Shown one piece after another: positions 8,635 to 17,137 of a stretch of 64,000 nucleotides of DNA. Source of the DNA: Qipengyuania vulgaris (lineage in GTDB: Bacteria > Pseudomonadota > Alphaproteobacteria > Sphingomonadales > Sphingomonadaceae). How positions within the stretch are numbered: the stretch's first letter is position 1; each line of letters begins with the position of its first letter. The stretch is taken from contig NZ_WTYC01000005.1 of the NCBI RefSeq assembly GCF_009827325.1, positions 1 to 64,000 on the forward strand, in the 5' to 3' direction. Made by a program: the position numbers and the translations under genes. The notes under the pieces are model-generated. The model saw nothing but the letters and a program-made list of their open reading frames with translations, did not search any database and was not told where the DNA came from.

Positions 8635-9033
8635 ATGTCGCTTGCACTCATCATCGAAGATGAACTGGTGATCGCCTTTTCGATCGAAGGAGCACTCGGA
8701 GAATTAGGATACTCGTTCTGCGAAATCGCGACGAGCGTCGAAGAGGCCATAAGCGCAGCAGAAAGACGATGTCCGGACCTCATCGTCGCCGATCACAGGA
8801 TAGTCGGCGGAACCGGAACCGAAGCAGTCTTGAGGATATGTGCTCACAAGACGATACCGGTTGTCTTCGTATCTGCTAGCGGCCCTGAGATTCGCGAGGT
8901 GCTTCCGGACGCACTTATTGTCGACAAGCCTTTCGCCATTTCTAGTCTGCAGGGCGCAATCGAAAAAGCTCTCGAACGGCCATTCCGCCATTCGCCTGGT
9001 CAAGAAGGTCCGGAGATGCCCGCGATCGAATAG
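8635..9033 (+). CDS. Stand-alone response regulator receiver
   Basis: A 132-aa receiver with no output domain. The acidic pocket is IIEDE near the start, the phosphoacceptor is Asp53 in LIVADHRI, the switch Ser/Thr lies in VVFVSAS, and the Lys is in VDKPF. Single-domain receivers usually relay phosphate or act by protein contact. An EcfG promoter ends about 90 nt upstream, tying it to the general stress response, in which single-domain receivers (for example SdrG of Sphingomonas) are known to act. No kinase gene is adjacent, so it presumably depends on a host kinase. The C-terminal 15 residues are a polar tail. Confidence 0.9.
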   Translation: MSLALIIEDELVIAFSIEGALGELGYSFCEIATSVEEAISAAERRCPDLIVADHRIVGGTGTEAVLRICAHKTIPVVFVSASGPEIREVLPDALIVDKPFAISSLQGAIEKALERPFRHSPGQEGPEMPAIE

Positions 9034-9416
9034 CAGCATTATAGTCGCTCTTGAACTCGGTTAGCGATGAAGGGGTGGCCTACATCAGCTTTGGCATTGC
9101 CGGGAACCATCAATCTTTCGGTTACTTGAAAAAAGGTGTCTTTCCGAGACACACCCGGAGGCCTTCCACTCGACCCACCGTTCAAAACCGGGGGGCCTCC
9201 GGACTTCTCTGAAAGCTTCATTCCTTTCCTGATTGTTGCGGCGTTTTTCAGAAATCGACGAGCCCATCTCAAATATCTGGTAGGAAGAAGCAGAACGGTC
9301 GATCAGTTCGAGAGCGTTGGGCAATAATGGCGATAGGTCGGTTCCAGACCACCTGTTGAATGATCCAAACATCATTCAAGCCCACAAGGGGCCAACGTAA
9401 ACGATGCAGGGTCAGC
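9034..9416. other. Intergenic region with one inverted repeat
   Basis: No convincing gene. A perfect 9-bp inverted repeat is present (9155-9163 with 9194-9202, 30-nt loop), without a T run. The region separates two convergent transcripts and may carry the end of both. Confidence 0.4.
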
Positions 9417-10481
9417 CTAGTGTCGCGCTTCCAGAACCATGTTGAACGGTCCCTCCGTTGCTCTTCGAACATTCGAAAAGCCTGCTTCAGTAAGGACTTC
9501 AGAGAGTTTGTCTTGACCAGCTTGCGCCCCGAGTGCCTCGCCCACATCCTGCGCCAGCGAGGTCGGTACACAAATCATGGTTGAAGCATTGTAGAATAGC
9601 CGGCTCACCGGACTGCCGATGTTCTCGCCAGGCTGGTCGCCAGCGATCGGTTCGACCAGCATCCAGGCCCCGTCGCTTTTGAGCAGATCATGCATGTGGC
9701 TTGCGCAACCCCGTGGATCCCCCATGTCGTGCAGGCAATCGAACATGGTAATCAGATCGAAGTCCCGCTCCGCTATGTCCTTGGCCGGAATAGCCTCGAA
9801 GCGGACCCGGTCGTTTAGTCCATGAGCCTTTGCATGTGCGTTCGCCTGCTCGATCGAGGGCGCGTGGAAATCATAGCCCACGAAGTGGCTGCGCGGGAAC
9901 GCCTCGGCCATGATCAGGGTAGAAAATCCGACACCGCACCCGACGTCGGCGACTGCCGCCCCGGCTTCGAGACGAGGAAGCATCCCCTCGAGCGCAGGCA
10001 GCCAGGACTGGACGATGCCATTGACGTAACCCGGCCTGAAGAATGCACCGACGGCACAGAACAGGCAGTTCGCGCTGTCACCCCATGCGACGCCTTCGCC
10101 GGTCCGAAACCCGTGCTCGACCTTGGCCTCGCCCTCGATCATGGCGGCTGCCAGTTCGAACGCGCCTTCGAGATAAAGAGGACTGTCCTTCTCGGCGAAT
10201 ATCATGGCTTGTTCAGGCGACAGGCTGAAGCGTCCGCTCTCAGCGTCGAACATCACGTAACCGTTAGTGGCCTGGGCCATTGCCCATTCGCGCACGTAGC
10301 GCTCGGCGAGGTCGAGACGGCTCGCCAACTCCTCCGCTGTTGCCGGACCGTCTGTATGTAATGAAGAGAACAGCCCGAGCCGCAAGCCGATGCGAACCGT
10401 GGGTACACTAAAGGCGCCTCCAAGATCACCGAGCATTTTGCCGACGAGCTGGTCGAGTGTCTCTGGATTGACTTCGGGCAT
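9417..10481 (-). CDS. SAM-dependent methyltransferase with N-terminal winged helix
   Basis: A 354-aa class I methyltransferase. Residues 1-100 resemble the winged-helix dimerisation domain of Rv2258c-type enzymes (PTVRIGLRLGLF, RYVREWAMAQATNGYV). A Rossmann domain follows with SAM-binding motif VADVGCGVGFSTL and an acidic motif in HFVGYDFHAPS. The substrate is unknown; relatives are often annotated as small-molecule or transcription-linked methyltransferases. ATG 10481 was chosen because AGGAGA sits a few nt upstream. The DUF4242 gene (10512-10802) ends 30 nt upstream on the same strand, so the two likely form an operon controlled by the divergent LysR regulator at 10897. Confidence 0.85.
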   Translation of the reverse strand: MPEVNPETLDQLVGKMLGDLGGAFSVPTVRIGLRLGLFSSLHTDGPATAEELASRLDLAERYVREWAMAQATNGYVMFDAESGRFSLSPEQAMIFAEKDSPLYLEGAFELAAAMIEGEAKVEHGFRTGEGVAWGDSANCLFCAVGAFFRPGYVNGIVQSWLPALEGMLPRLEAGAAVADVGCGVGFSTLIMAEAFPRSHFVGYDFHAPSIEQANAHAKAHGLNDRVRFEAIPAKDIAERDFDLITMFDCLHDMGDPRGCASHMHDLLKSDGAWMLVEPIAGDQPGENIGSPVSRLFYNASTMICVPTSLAQDVGEALGAQAGQDKLSEVLTEAGFSNVRRATEGPFNMVLEARH

Positions 10482-10511
10482 TGCTTTTCTCCTAGAAGAC
10501 ATTGCTGGTGT

Positions 10512-10802
10512 TCAATTGTTCGCAGTGATCGGATCGATGGTTTGTGAAACTTCGGTGACCTTAGAGACCGGGATGCCGCTAAGTTCGCCATGTCTGCGAA
10601 TGGTTTCCTCAGAATCGGCAAGGTAGATGCAGAATGTCTTGTCTCCGGCGACGTAGCTGTGTTGCCACTGGATATTCGGACCCAGCTTCGTGATAGCTTG
10701 GTTGGATGCGCGCGCTGCTCCGCAAAGCTCGACAATGGACATGCCGCCGATGCCCGATATTTCGCGCTCTACGAGGTAGCGTTTCAGGTTGCTCACCGTC
10801 AT
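10512..10802 (-). CDS. DUF4242 family protein
   Basis: A 96-aa ferredoxin-fold-sized protein with the features of DUF4242: start KRYLVEREISGIGGMS, block LGPNIQWQHSYVAGDKTFC, and terminal VSEVSQTIDP. Members are described as nickel-binding-like or of unknown function. ATG 10802 matches the usual family start; a TTG further upstream would add 16 unsupported residues. It is the first gene of a probable two-gene operon with the methyltransferase and is transcribed divergently from the LysR gene. Confidence 0.8.
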   Translation of the reverse strand: MTVSNLKRYLVEREISGIGGMSIVELCGAARASNQAITKLGPNIQWQHSYVAGDKTFCIYLADSEETIRRHGELSGIPVSKVTEVSQTIDPITANN

Positions 10803-10869
10803 TCTCCCGATGTGAAAGTGCAGTGTCGCTCCGAACGGTAACTGGCTCAATCTAAAGTTTGTGGAGAAA

Positions 10870-10888
10870 ACTAAAGGTATCCCTTAGT
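10870..10888. promoter_or_regulatory. Candidate LysR operator in the divergent promoter
   Basis: A 19-bp imperfect palindrome (ACTAAAGG-TAT-CCCTTAGT) ends 8 nt before the LysR start and about 70 nt before the DUF4242 start. A further TCTAAAG copy lies at about 10850. Size and position fit a LysR-type regulator site, which usually contains a T-N11-A palindrome. Confidence 0.5.
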
Positions 10889-10896
10889 ATCTGCCG

Positions 10897-11835
10897 ATGG
10901 AATCTCCCACTCACCTGAAATCACTGCAGGCAGTAGAGATGGCGCTGCGTATGGGTTCTATGACCAAAGCGGCGCAGGTTCTTTCGATCACACCCGCAGC
11001 GCTCGGACAGCGCGTCAAGGTATTAGAAGATTACTTGGGAATATCTCTATTTGGCCGCGGCAGGAGCGGCCTGATAGTCTCGGCCGAACTGGCTGCTGCC
11101 CTCCCACACCTCAAATTGGCTTTCGCCGAACTCGAAGAAGCTGCCCGGGAACTGGACCTGCAGAGAGGACAGGAGTTGCACATCGCCGCTCCATCAGACT
11201 TTGCCGAACTCTGGCTCAAACCGCGACTTGGCGAGTTCAGAAAGCTGCTTCCAAACATGCGAATTTGCTTAAACGGTGTCGGGGACGCGCCCATGCGGCT
11301 TGGCAAAGGCGATTGCACAATCGCGTATGGCCCCCCTCTCGCAAGCCAGAGTACCGAGGTGCTGATCAACGACTACGCGGTTCCGATTTGTTCTCGGGCC
11401 AATCTTGAGCGTACCGCTGCTCTCCCGGCGGCGACAAGGCTCGAGGGGTTCCCACTCCTGCACGTCGATTTCTACAAAGATGATCCCGCCCGGATATCTT
11501 GGGCTGAGTGGATCGCCCACAATCACGTCCAACGCACGGCTCCCGAGCGCGGCATTCGATTTCGCCGGATAATAGACACCTTGAACGCGGTCGCCGCGGA
11601 CGCGGGATTGGCGTTATGCGGAATAGCACTGCTGGAGACAGAAATTGCCGCAGGTCGTATCAAGTTTCCGTGTGGGCTTGATGGCGGGATCTGGAGCTCA
11701 TGGGGCTTCGTCGCCAGCTTCCCAGAAAGATCACAAGCCAGGCCTCTCGTTCGGCGGTTTCGAGAGTGGCTTGTTAGTGAAAGCATAGCCACAAGCACTT
11801 GGCTCGAAAGCGTAACCTCAAAACCCCGGCTGTAG
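10897..11835 (+). CDS. LysR-family transcriptional regulator
   Basis: A 312-aa LysR-type regulator. The N-terminal winged HTH is clear (ALRMGSMTKAAQVLSITPAA, then GQRVKVLEDYLGISLFGRG). The C-terminal effector domain begins near residue 92 (ELHIAAPSDF). It resembles the GcvA/AmpR group in having a residual C-terminal block of the type RFREWL. The effector is unknown. It is divergent from the DUF4242-methyltransferase pair, the usual arrangement with a regulated target, and a palindrome lies between them. Confidence 0.92.
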   Translation: MESPTHLKSLQAVEMALRMGSMTKAAQVLSITPAALGQRVKVLEDYLGISLFGRGRSGLIVSAELAAALPHLKLAFAELEEAARELDLQRGQELHIAAPSDFAELWLKPRLGEFRKLLPNMRICLNGVGDAPMRLGKGDCTIAYGPPLASQSTEVLINDYAVPICSRANLERTAALPAATRLEGFPLLHVDFYKDDPARISWAEWIAHNHVQRTAPERGIRFRRIIDTLNAVAADAGLALCGIALLETEIAAGRIKFPCGLDGGIWSSWGFVASFPERSQARPLVRRFREWLVSESIATSTWLESVTSKPRL

Positions 11836-12069
11836 GGCGCTTGAATAGGCAGTATTAGAAATCCTCCCTGCCGATCTTTGCAAACGTACCGGGCATGCCC
11901 GAAGAGTGATCCATCGCCCAAGAATGAATGCGTTCGCGTCGCAGATGTCGTCGGGATAAGTCCAGCGAAGCAGAATCCGATTTCGCAGAGGGGGTTTGGC
12001 CACAGCATCGGGTAGTCTGCTTTCGGCAGCGCAAAGAATACAAATGACCGAAATGAGGACGCATAGCGG

Positions 12070-12651
12070 TTAATGCGTTTCTCTTTGCTCCGCGCGTTGA
12101 ATGGCAGATCGACTGACACCCATCTTTGCAGCGACAGTTGCCAATGAGCCACCTGCTTTGCGCATGGTAATTACTTCATCTACTTGCGCATTGGTTAGTG
12201 CACGCGGTCTGCCCAGCTTCTTTCCTTCAGCCTTAGCGCGCCGGAGTCCGGCCTGTGTGCGTTCGATTAATAGATCCCGCTCGAACTCGGCAACCGCGTT
12301 GATGACGGACATGGTCATCTTCCCCGCAGCGCTCGTCAGATCGACACCACCCAGTGCCAGGCAATGAACGCGGACATTCTCTTCGGCGAGCAGTTCTACC
12401 GTGCTGCGGACATCCATGGCATTGCGACCTAGGCGATCGAGCTTGGTGACGATCAGCACATCATCCCAGTCTAATCGCTCGACCATACGCTTGAACTCAG
12501 GCCGCTCCATCGCCGGGACGGAACCCGAGACTGTCTCGCAAAATGTGCGGCGAGCTTCGACATGGAAGCCAGCACCCTCGATTTCGGCAATCTGGTTTTC
12601 AGTCGTCTGCTCGATGGTGCTGACGCGGCAATATGCAAATATTCGCGACAT
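12070..12651 (-). CDS. Serine recombinase (resolvase/invertase family)
   Basis: A 193-aa small serine recombinase. The catalytic Ser11 is in YCRVSTIEQ, followed by the conserved KLDRLGRN and TSAAGKMTMSVINAVAEFER blocks, a GRPRALT hinge and a C-terminal HTH (SLATVAAKMGVSRSAIQRA). The length matches Tn3-type resolvases and DNA invertases. No transposase is nearby, so it may be a cointegrate resolvase or a stranded remnant. Upstream, at 12665-12711, two direct repeats could be its binding subsites. It is divergent from the SIR2-SMC operon and may have helped bring that module in. Confidence 0.92.
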   Translation of the reverse strand: MSRIFAYCRVSTIEQTTENQIAEIEGAGFHVEARRTFCETVSGSVPAMERPEFKRMVERLDWDDVLIVTKLDRLGRNAMDVRSTVELLAEENVRVHCLALGGVDLTSAAGKMTMSVINAVAEFERDLLIERTQAGLRRAKAEGKKLGRPRALTNAQVDEVITMRKAGGSLATVAAKMGVSRSAIQRAEQRETH

Positions 12652-12664
12652 TGCTTCTCTCCTC

Positions 12665-12711
12665 GTATCGAAAGTGTGTCACGAAACAAATTAGTGTATC
12701 GAAATGCGTCA
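12665..12711. repeat. Direct repeats upstream of the serine recombinase
   Basis: GTATCGAAAGTGTGTCA (12665-12681) and GTATCGAAATGCGTCA (12696-12711) share GTATCGAAA and a GTCA end. They lie 14-60 nt upstream of the recombinase ATG. Resolvases bind paired subsites in front of their own genes, so these are candidates; only one pair is seen, not the three of a full res site. Confidence 0.4.
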
Positions 12712-12898
12712 GCCTATATTTGGAGCTTCATCTAACGCACTGCAGAGCTGGTTCGAAAACGCTCCTTTTAATTACGGCAGAATCTGACGGTGACTCGCCT
12801 ACCAATACTTGAGATTATATACCGAGCAAATCGTGTTGATCTGGTTGCATTGGCACCGTAGCCTGAACAACTGAGCTATCTTTGAGGGGTGTTCACCT

Positions 12899-14281
12899 TT
12901 GACAATTCCAGCAGATTTGCTTCACGCAATAGCTGAACCCGGAGGAGGGCAGCTAGCTGTAGTTATTGGAGCTGGATGTTCGGTAGAAGCACCTACTGAA
13001 ATGCCGCTAGCCGGACCGTTGGCATCTGAAACATGTAGAAAACTAGTAGCAGATGGAATCCTCGCGGAAGGAGAATGCGTGGACCCGTCCAACCTTTCGA
13101 AGCTTGCGACTCTCGTCTTCGAGAAGACGGGGGGCCAGGATGAGCTTATCCGACGCTTCCCAGTTAAGGAGATGCGAGCGGCTCGTCCCAATTCAGGCTA
13201 TAAGCTTTTGGTGGCGCTGATGGTCGAGCGCGCTGTTTCCCACGTTTTGAGTCTTAACTTCGACCGAGCTGTCGAAAATGCGGCTATTCAGTTAGGCCAA
13301 GCTCTCAACGTTGTAACCGAACATAGCGGCCACGTGCCGATGACGCCTACTTTAATCTATCTTCACGGGAGCGCAGATTCGCCGCCGCGCGCATGGGTTT
13401 TACGGGAAGATACTATGACCGAGGGTTGGAAAGGCCAATGGGAAGAGGTCATAGCAAATCAAATCTTGAGTGCGCCGCGCATCCTTTTTGCCGGGCTTGG
13501 CTCTGCCGCTCCGGTCCTTGAGGCGTCAGTTTCCACAATTCAAAAAGCTATTGGAGATAGTAAGCAGATATTCCAGGCTGATTACGGCCCACTGGATAGC
13601 AACTTTCTCGCAAAGCAATTGGGGGTTACCGCCGAGCGATACATTCAGGGCAGCTGGAGCGAAGTTCTCAGCAAGCTGTCTGAAAGGCTTGTCTCTGAAC
13701 AACTTGAAGCCTTAAGGGTAAATGGCCGATCTAACCTTCAAGAGAACGATTTCAGTGACATTGACCAGCAGCGCTTTTTGAATCATGTCGATAAGCTTGC
13801 CACTGTTTCACTCTTAGCTTTGGGCCGGATGCGCGCGTTCGCCCAGCTCGATGGGACTCATTATCGACGACATTCGGAGTTAGATGATCTTCAGGTCGCG
13901 GAGCCTCTAACAAGACTGGCACAAATTGCGGAAGAACTCGCGCTGCAGGTCCGTCCCACGGCGCACGGCTCTTGGCAAATCCTTCGCGATGGCCGTGTCG
14001 TAGGTAATGTAATGTTGGCGTCTGGAGGTGGTGTGCGTCGTTTCGCTGCGATTGAGCCGAGAGTTCGGCAGTTTTGCACCCAAGTAGCGGATGAGGTTCT
14101 ACCGCCTGATGTAATTTTGATAGGTGGAATAATTGCGGAGACCGACTTTTCGCCCCCTTCCGACATCGTTGCAGACACAGTGGTAGACAGCCTGATAGAC
14201 GGTCCATCTGGACCTCTTATCGTGTCCGCCAACGCCCCTGACATGCTAGCGCAAGTTGGAGAACTGCTAAATGTCGCCTAG
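12899..14281 (+). CDS. SIR2-domain protein, probable LmuA-type effector of a Lamassu-like system
   Basis: A 460-aa protein with an N-terminal SIR2-like domain (about residues 15-260): VVIGAGCSVEAP at 21-32, SLNFDRAVE with Asn120 and Asp122, LIYLHGSAD with His156, and LFAGLGS. Defence-associated SIR2 domains deplete NAD+ to abort phage growth. The C-terminal half has no recognised domain and probably senses or binds partners. TTG start at 12899 behind GAGGGGTG. It overlaps the next gene by 11 nt, and that gene overlaps the SMC gene by 4 nt, so the three are one translationally coupled operon. Gene order effector / small protein / SMC matches DdmA-DdmB-DdmC (LmuA-LmuC-LmuB). By eye it looks more AT-rich than the core genes. 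Confidence 0.85.
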   Translation: MTIPADLLHAIAEPGGGQLAVVIGAGCSVEAPTEMPLAGPLASETCRKLVADGILAEGECVDPSNLSKLATLVFEKTGGQDELIRRFPVKEMRAARPNSGYKLLVALMVERAVSHVLSLNFDRAVENAAIQLGQALNVVTEHSGHVPMTPTLIYLHGSADSPPRAWVLREDTMTEGWKGQWEEVIANQILSAPRILFAGLGSAAPVLEASVSTIQKAIGDSKQIFQADYGPLDSNFLAKQLGVTAERYIQGSWSEVLSKLSERLVSEQLEALRVNGRSNLQENDFSDIDQQRFLNHVDKLATVSLLALGRMRAFAQLDGTHYRRHSELDDLQVAEPLTRLAQIAEELALQVRPTAHGSWQILRDGRVVGNVMLASGGGVRRFAAIEPRVRQFCTQVADEVLPPDVILIGGIIAETDFSPPSDIVADTVVDSLIDGPSGPLIVSANAPDMLAQVGELLNVA

Positions 14282-14867
14282 CTTTCCCGCAAATCCGCTT
14301 TCAACTTCAGAGCTTCTCGCTGTAGCGAGCTCGCATCTGTCTGCGAATGGCTATCTGGTTGTGCGAGACTTGGATGTAGGTGCGCATTCTGGTGAGCGGG
14401 GCTTTGTGGCAGAGGACGATTTCGGTGTCGTTTCCGTCCTCGTATTCGACTCTTGGGCGCAACTCGAAAATGAATGGCGGGACGCTCAAGCTGACCTAGT
14501 AGAGTTACTCTCGGCGCGTTTATCACGCTCAGCACCCAAGGCTTGGGATGGATACCTTGTCCTCCTGTGCTCTGCTTACGCAGGGGATTCTAGCGCAGTT
14601 AATCAAATCGAGCGTGACACTACTAGGGTCCGAAAAATTGTAGCTACCGGAGAGAATCTGCAAACGATTAAAGATGTCGAGGCGGCGCTGGACCTACTTT
14701 TGCCGTTGAAGCTAATAGAAAGCACCACGTCCATGGCGGGCGTCCTTCAAATTCTCCCAACGCTCATTCCCGCCGTCGACTCCGATGCAATTTTAACCGT
14801 GGTGGATGCTTTTCAATCGGGCGAACCTCCTCTTGAGCGGCTCCATGCGTTTGGACGGTCGAAATGA
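14271..14867 (+). CDS. Small accessory protein, candidate LmuC
   Basis: A 198-aa soluble protein with no family I recognise by motif. It begins with a short alpha/beta part (SELLAVASSHLSANGYLVV, then FGVVSVLVFDSW) and continues mostly helical. Position and size between a SIR2 effector and an SMC-type ATPase fit LmuC/DdmB of Lamassu systems. Alternatively it could be the middle component of an ABC-three-component system. It overlaps its neighbours by 11 nt and 4 nt (ATGA), implying fixed stoichiometry. The assignment is by context. Confidence 0.65.
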   Translation: MSPSFPANPLSTSELLAVASSHLSANGYLVVRDLDVGAHSGERGFVAEDDFGVVSVLVFDSWAQLENEWRDAQADLVELLSARLSRSAPKAWDGYLVLLCSAYAGDSSAVNQIERDTTRVRKIVATGENLQTIKDVEAALDLLLPLKLIESTTSMAGVLQILPTLIPAVDSDAILTVVDAFQSGEPPLERLHAFGRSK

Positions 14868-17011
14868 GACTCAAACATATTTCGATTGAAGGTTTTCGCG
14901 CTTTCACAAACTATGTCGAACTAAATCTCGACGCGGACGTAATCGTTTTGCAGGGACCGAATGGTGTCGGCAAAACGTCACTTCTCGACGCTATCTTATG
15001 GTGTTTAACTGGGACCCTAGAGCGATTCAGTGAAGAAACTTCGCCAGCCTCCGTATATTCACGCGAAGGTTTCGCACGAGTTGCTTTGCTACTCTGGGAC
15101 GGACAAAGCGAACTGGAAGTAATCCGGAGCGTCGGTTCAGAGAAGCGCTCCATTCGTGTCAGATGTGGTGATGAAGAATTCGAAGGCTCTCTCGCCGAAC
15201 AAAAACTTCGAGAGTCACTTCTGCCACATTCGGATCAGCGCAGCGAAGGGCAACGTGCGTTGGACAGCGTTCTAACTCGCGGCATTTACCTTCAGCAGGA
15301 CATGGTAAGACAATTCGTTGAGGAGGACAGTTCGACCCAGAGGTTCGCGCTTCTTAGTGAAGTTGTTGGGGCAGGTATTGTGATTGAAGTCCAGCAGTGG
15401 CTGGAGCGTAGTAGGAATTCATGGTCACGCACCAATACTGCGCGTCGTCGTGATGAGCTTGGGCCTCTCGAGAAGCGTCTGGCTCAGATAGATGAACAAT
15501 TATCTAGGCTTTCGGAAAGCAGCATTGAGCAAGTCGAAGGTGTAGATGCGCGAGGTGTGGCGGAAAGTCTTCATAGGCGGTCGGTAACGCTCTTAGGCAC
15601 CAAGACAATTGAGATATCATCCGCCCCGGAAAGTTCTTCGCAGCTAAGCCGTTTCCTAAAGGAACTTGGCGCGGAAAGGGCAAAAGCGGAACGCGAAGCG
15701 ATCGTCGCAAGCAGTCTTTTGGAGCAGTCTCAAGAATCTTCAAATACTGACAAGTCCGAAGAAGATGGCGGTAGTGATCTTCAAGGTCAGGAGGCCAAAC
15801 TCGAAGCGGAAATAGCACAATTAGAGAAAGATTTCGCTTTAGCTGCGAGAGAAGCGGCAGCAGAGCGAGAGCGTTTTGCTAATATAGCACAACGTTCGGA
15901 GCGACGTGCGGCGCTTGCGCGTCTCGCGCTTGATGAGCTTGGCTCACACTGTCCTGTTTGTAACCAAACCTACGACGACGAAATTACCCGTCGGCACCTT
16001 GAATCGATGATTGCGGACGCAAACGATATCGCGCATCAGGCAACATCGCCCAGCGACCTGCAGCGTATATCTCGGCTGCGAGAGGATGCGTCACAGAAGC
16101 TTCAGGAAATACGCAGCCTGATACGCCAACGCGAAGACGCTGTCCGAGAAGCTGAGGCGCGACGATCGATGTTCGATGCCAGACTCTTGGATGCAGGGAT
16201 CGATCCTAAGAAAGATTTGGTCGAACAGCTCACTCAGCGCCGCGACAAAGCGATGGAGGTTATGACCGAACTCGACGGCCTGATAAGCGAAGGAGAAAAC
16301 TTTTCGTTGAGGGTACTCCGCGTGGGCGAACAAAGGCGCCGTGAGGAGCTATCGCAAGAGCGCATGTCAGTCTCATCGCAAATTAGCGACCTTAGAAATA
16401 CGTTTCAATCTTTGGATAAAACGCACGAGTTGGCTGGCGACATTATCAACGGGCTGCGTGGAGCCTCACTCGCAGTGACTCAAAGGCAGGTCGAGCAAAT
16501 CGAACCTATATTCCAAAGGATTTACAGTCGTATTGATCCCCATCCAACCTTTCGGGTTACGCAATTGGCGGCGTCCTTGAAAAATGGGAAGGGGCAATTG
16601 AGCCTCGGTGTATCAGACCCCGACTTCGACAGCGATCCGAATGAGCCAGGTCCGTTGCTGAGTAGTTCGCAATTGAACTCTTATGCAGTGTCGCTTTTTC
16701 TTGCCATGAATCTTGCTCTACCGACCGTAAATTTCAATGTAACGATTTTAGATGACCCGCTCCAAAGCTTGGACAATCTAAACCTTCTGGGCCTTGTCGA
16801 CGTTCTCCGTCGTTTTCGCGCACATCGTCAAATAATTGTCTCGACCCACGAAGAACGACTGGTCGGCTTATTGCAACGAAAGCTAAGGCCAGCCCGGGAA
16901 GGAGAGCGGATGATCACTGTTTTGTTTGAAGAGTGGCAGCGCGACGGACCCAAATTTAAATCTATTTACAGTCAATATGTTGACGAGGAACAGCGTGTTC
17001 TCGCCGCGTGA
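14864..17011 (+). CDS. SMC/Rad50-like ATPase with zinc hook, candidate LmuB
   Basis: A 715-aa SMC-superfamily ATPase. Walker A is GPNGVGKTS at residues 31-39. A long coiled coil (about 180-560) is broken at its midpoint by a Rad50-type hook, HCPVCNQTY, with Cys363 and Cys366. The ABC signature is LSSSQLNSYAVSLFLAMNLA, Walker B is TILDDPLQSLD (Asp630, Asp631) and the H-loop is IIVSTHEERL. In Lamassu the SMC subunit senses foreign DNA structures and releases the effector. The organisation also resembles SbcC and RecN-like proteins, but its coupling to a SIR2 gene argues for defence. No frameshifts, so the system looks intact. Confidence 0.9.
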   Translation: MRLKHISIEGFRAFTNYVELNLDADVIVLQGPNGVGKTSLLDAILWCLTGTLERFSEETSPASVYSREGFARVALLLWDGQSELEVIRSVGSEKRSIRVRCGDEEFEGSLAEQKLRESLLPHSDQRSEGQRALDSVLTRGIYLQQDMVRQFVEEDSSTQRFALLSEVVGAGIVIEVQQWLERSRNSWSRTNTARRRDELGPLEKRLAQIDEQLSRLSESSIEQVEGVDARGVAESLHRRSVTLLGTKTIEISSAPESSSQLSRFLKELGAERAKAEREAIVASSLLEQSQESSNTDKSEEDGGSDLQGQEAKLEAEIAQLEKDFALAAREAAAERERFANIAQRSERRAALARLALDELGSHCPVCNQTYDDEITRRHLESMIADANDIAHQATSPSDLQRISRLREDASQKLQEIRSLIRQREDAVREAEARRSMFDARLLDAGIDPKKDLVEQLTQRRDKAMEVMTELDGLISEGENFSLRVLRVGEQRRREELSQERMSVSSQISDLRNTFQSLDKTHELAGDIINGLRGASLAVTQRQVEQIEPIFQRIYSRIDPHPTFRVTQLAASLKNGKGQLSLGVSDPDFDSDPNEPGPLLSSSQLNSYAVSLFLAMNLALPTVNFNVTILDDPLQSLDNLNLLGLVDVLRRFRAHRQIIVSTHEERLVGLLQRKLRPAREGERMITVLFEEWQRDGPKFKSIYSQYVDEEQRVLAA

Positions 17012-17137
17012 CAGAGGACTACAACAAGGGAAGTGGATCAATGAGAGGCCGAGTGACGCCCTGACCACGTTCGAGCTAGAGACTCTGATACCAATTGATC
17101 TTCGTTCGATCGCCCTGAATCGAGACCTTCTTAGTGC

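Noticed and set aside
14864..17011. Housekeeping SbcC or RecN
   Set aside because: No sbcD-like nuclease is adjacent, and the gene is translationally coupled to a SIR2 gene inside an island.
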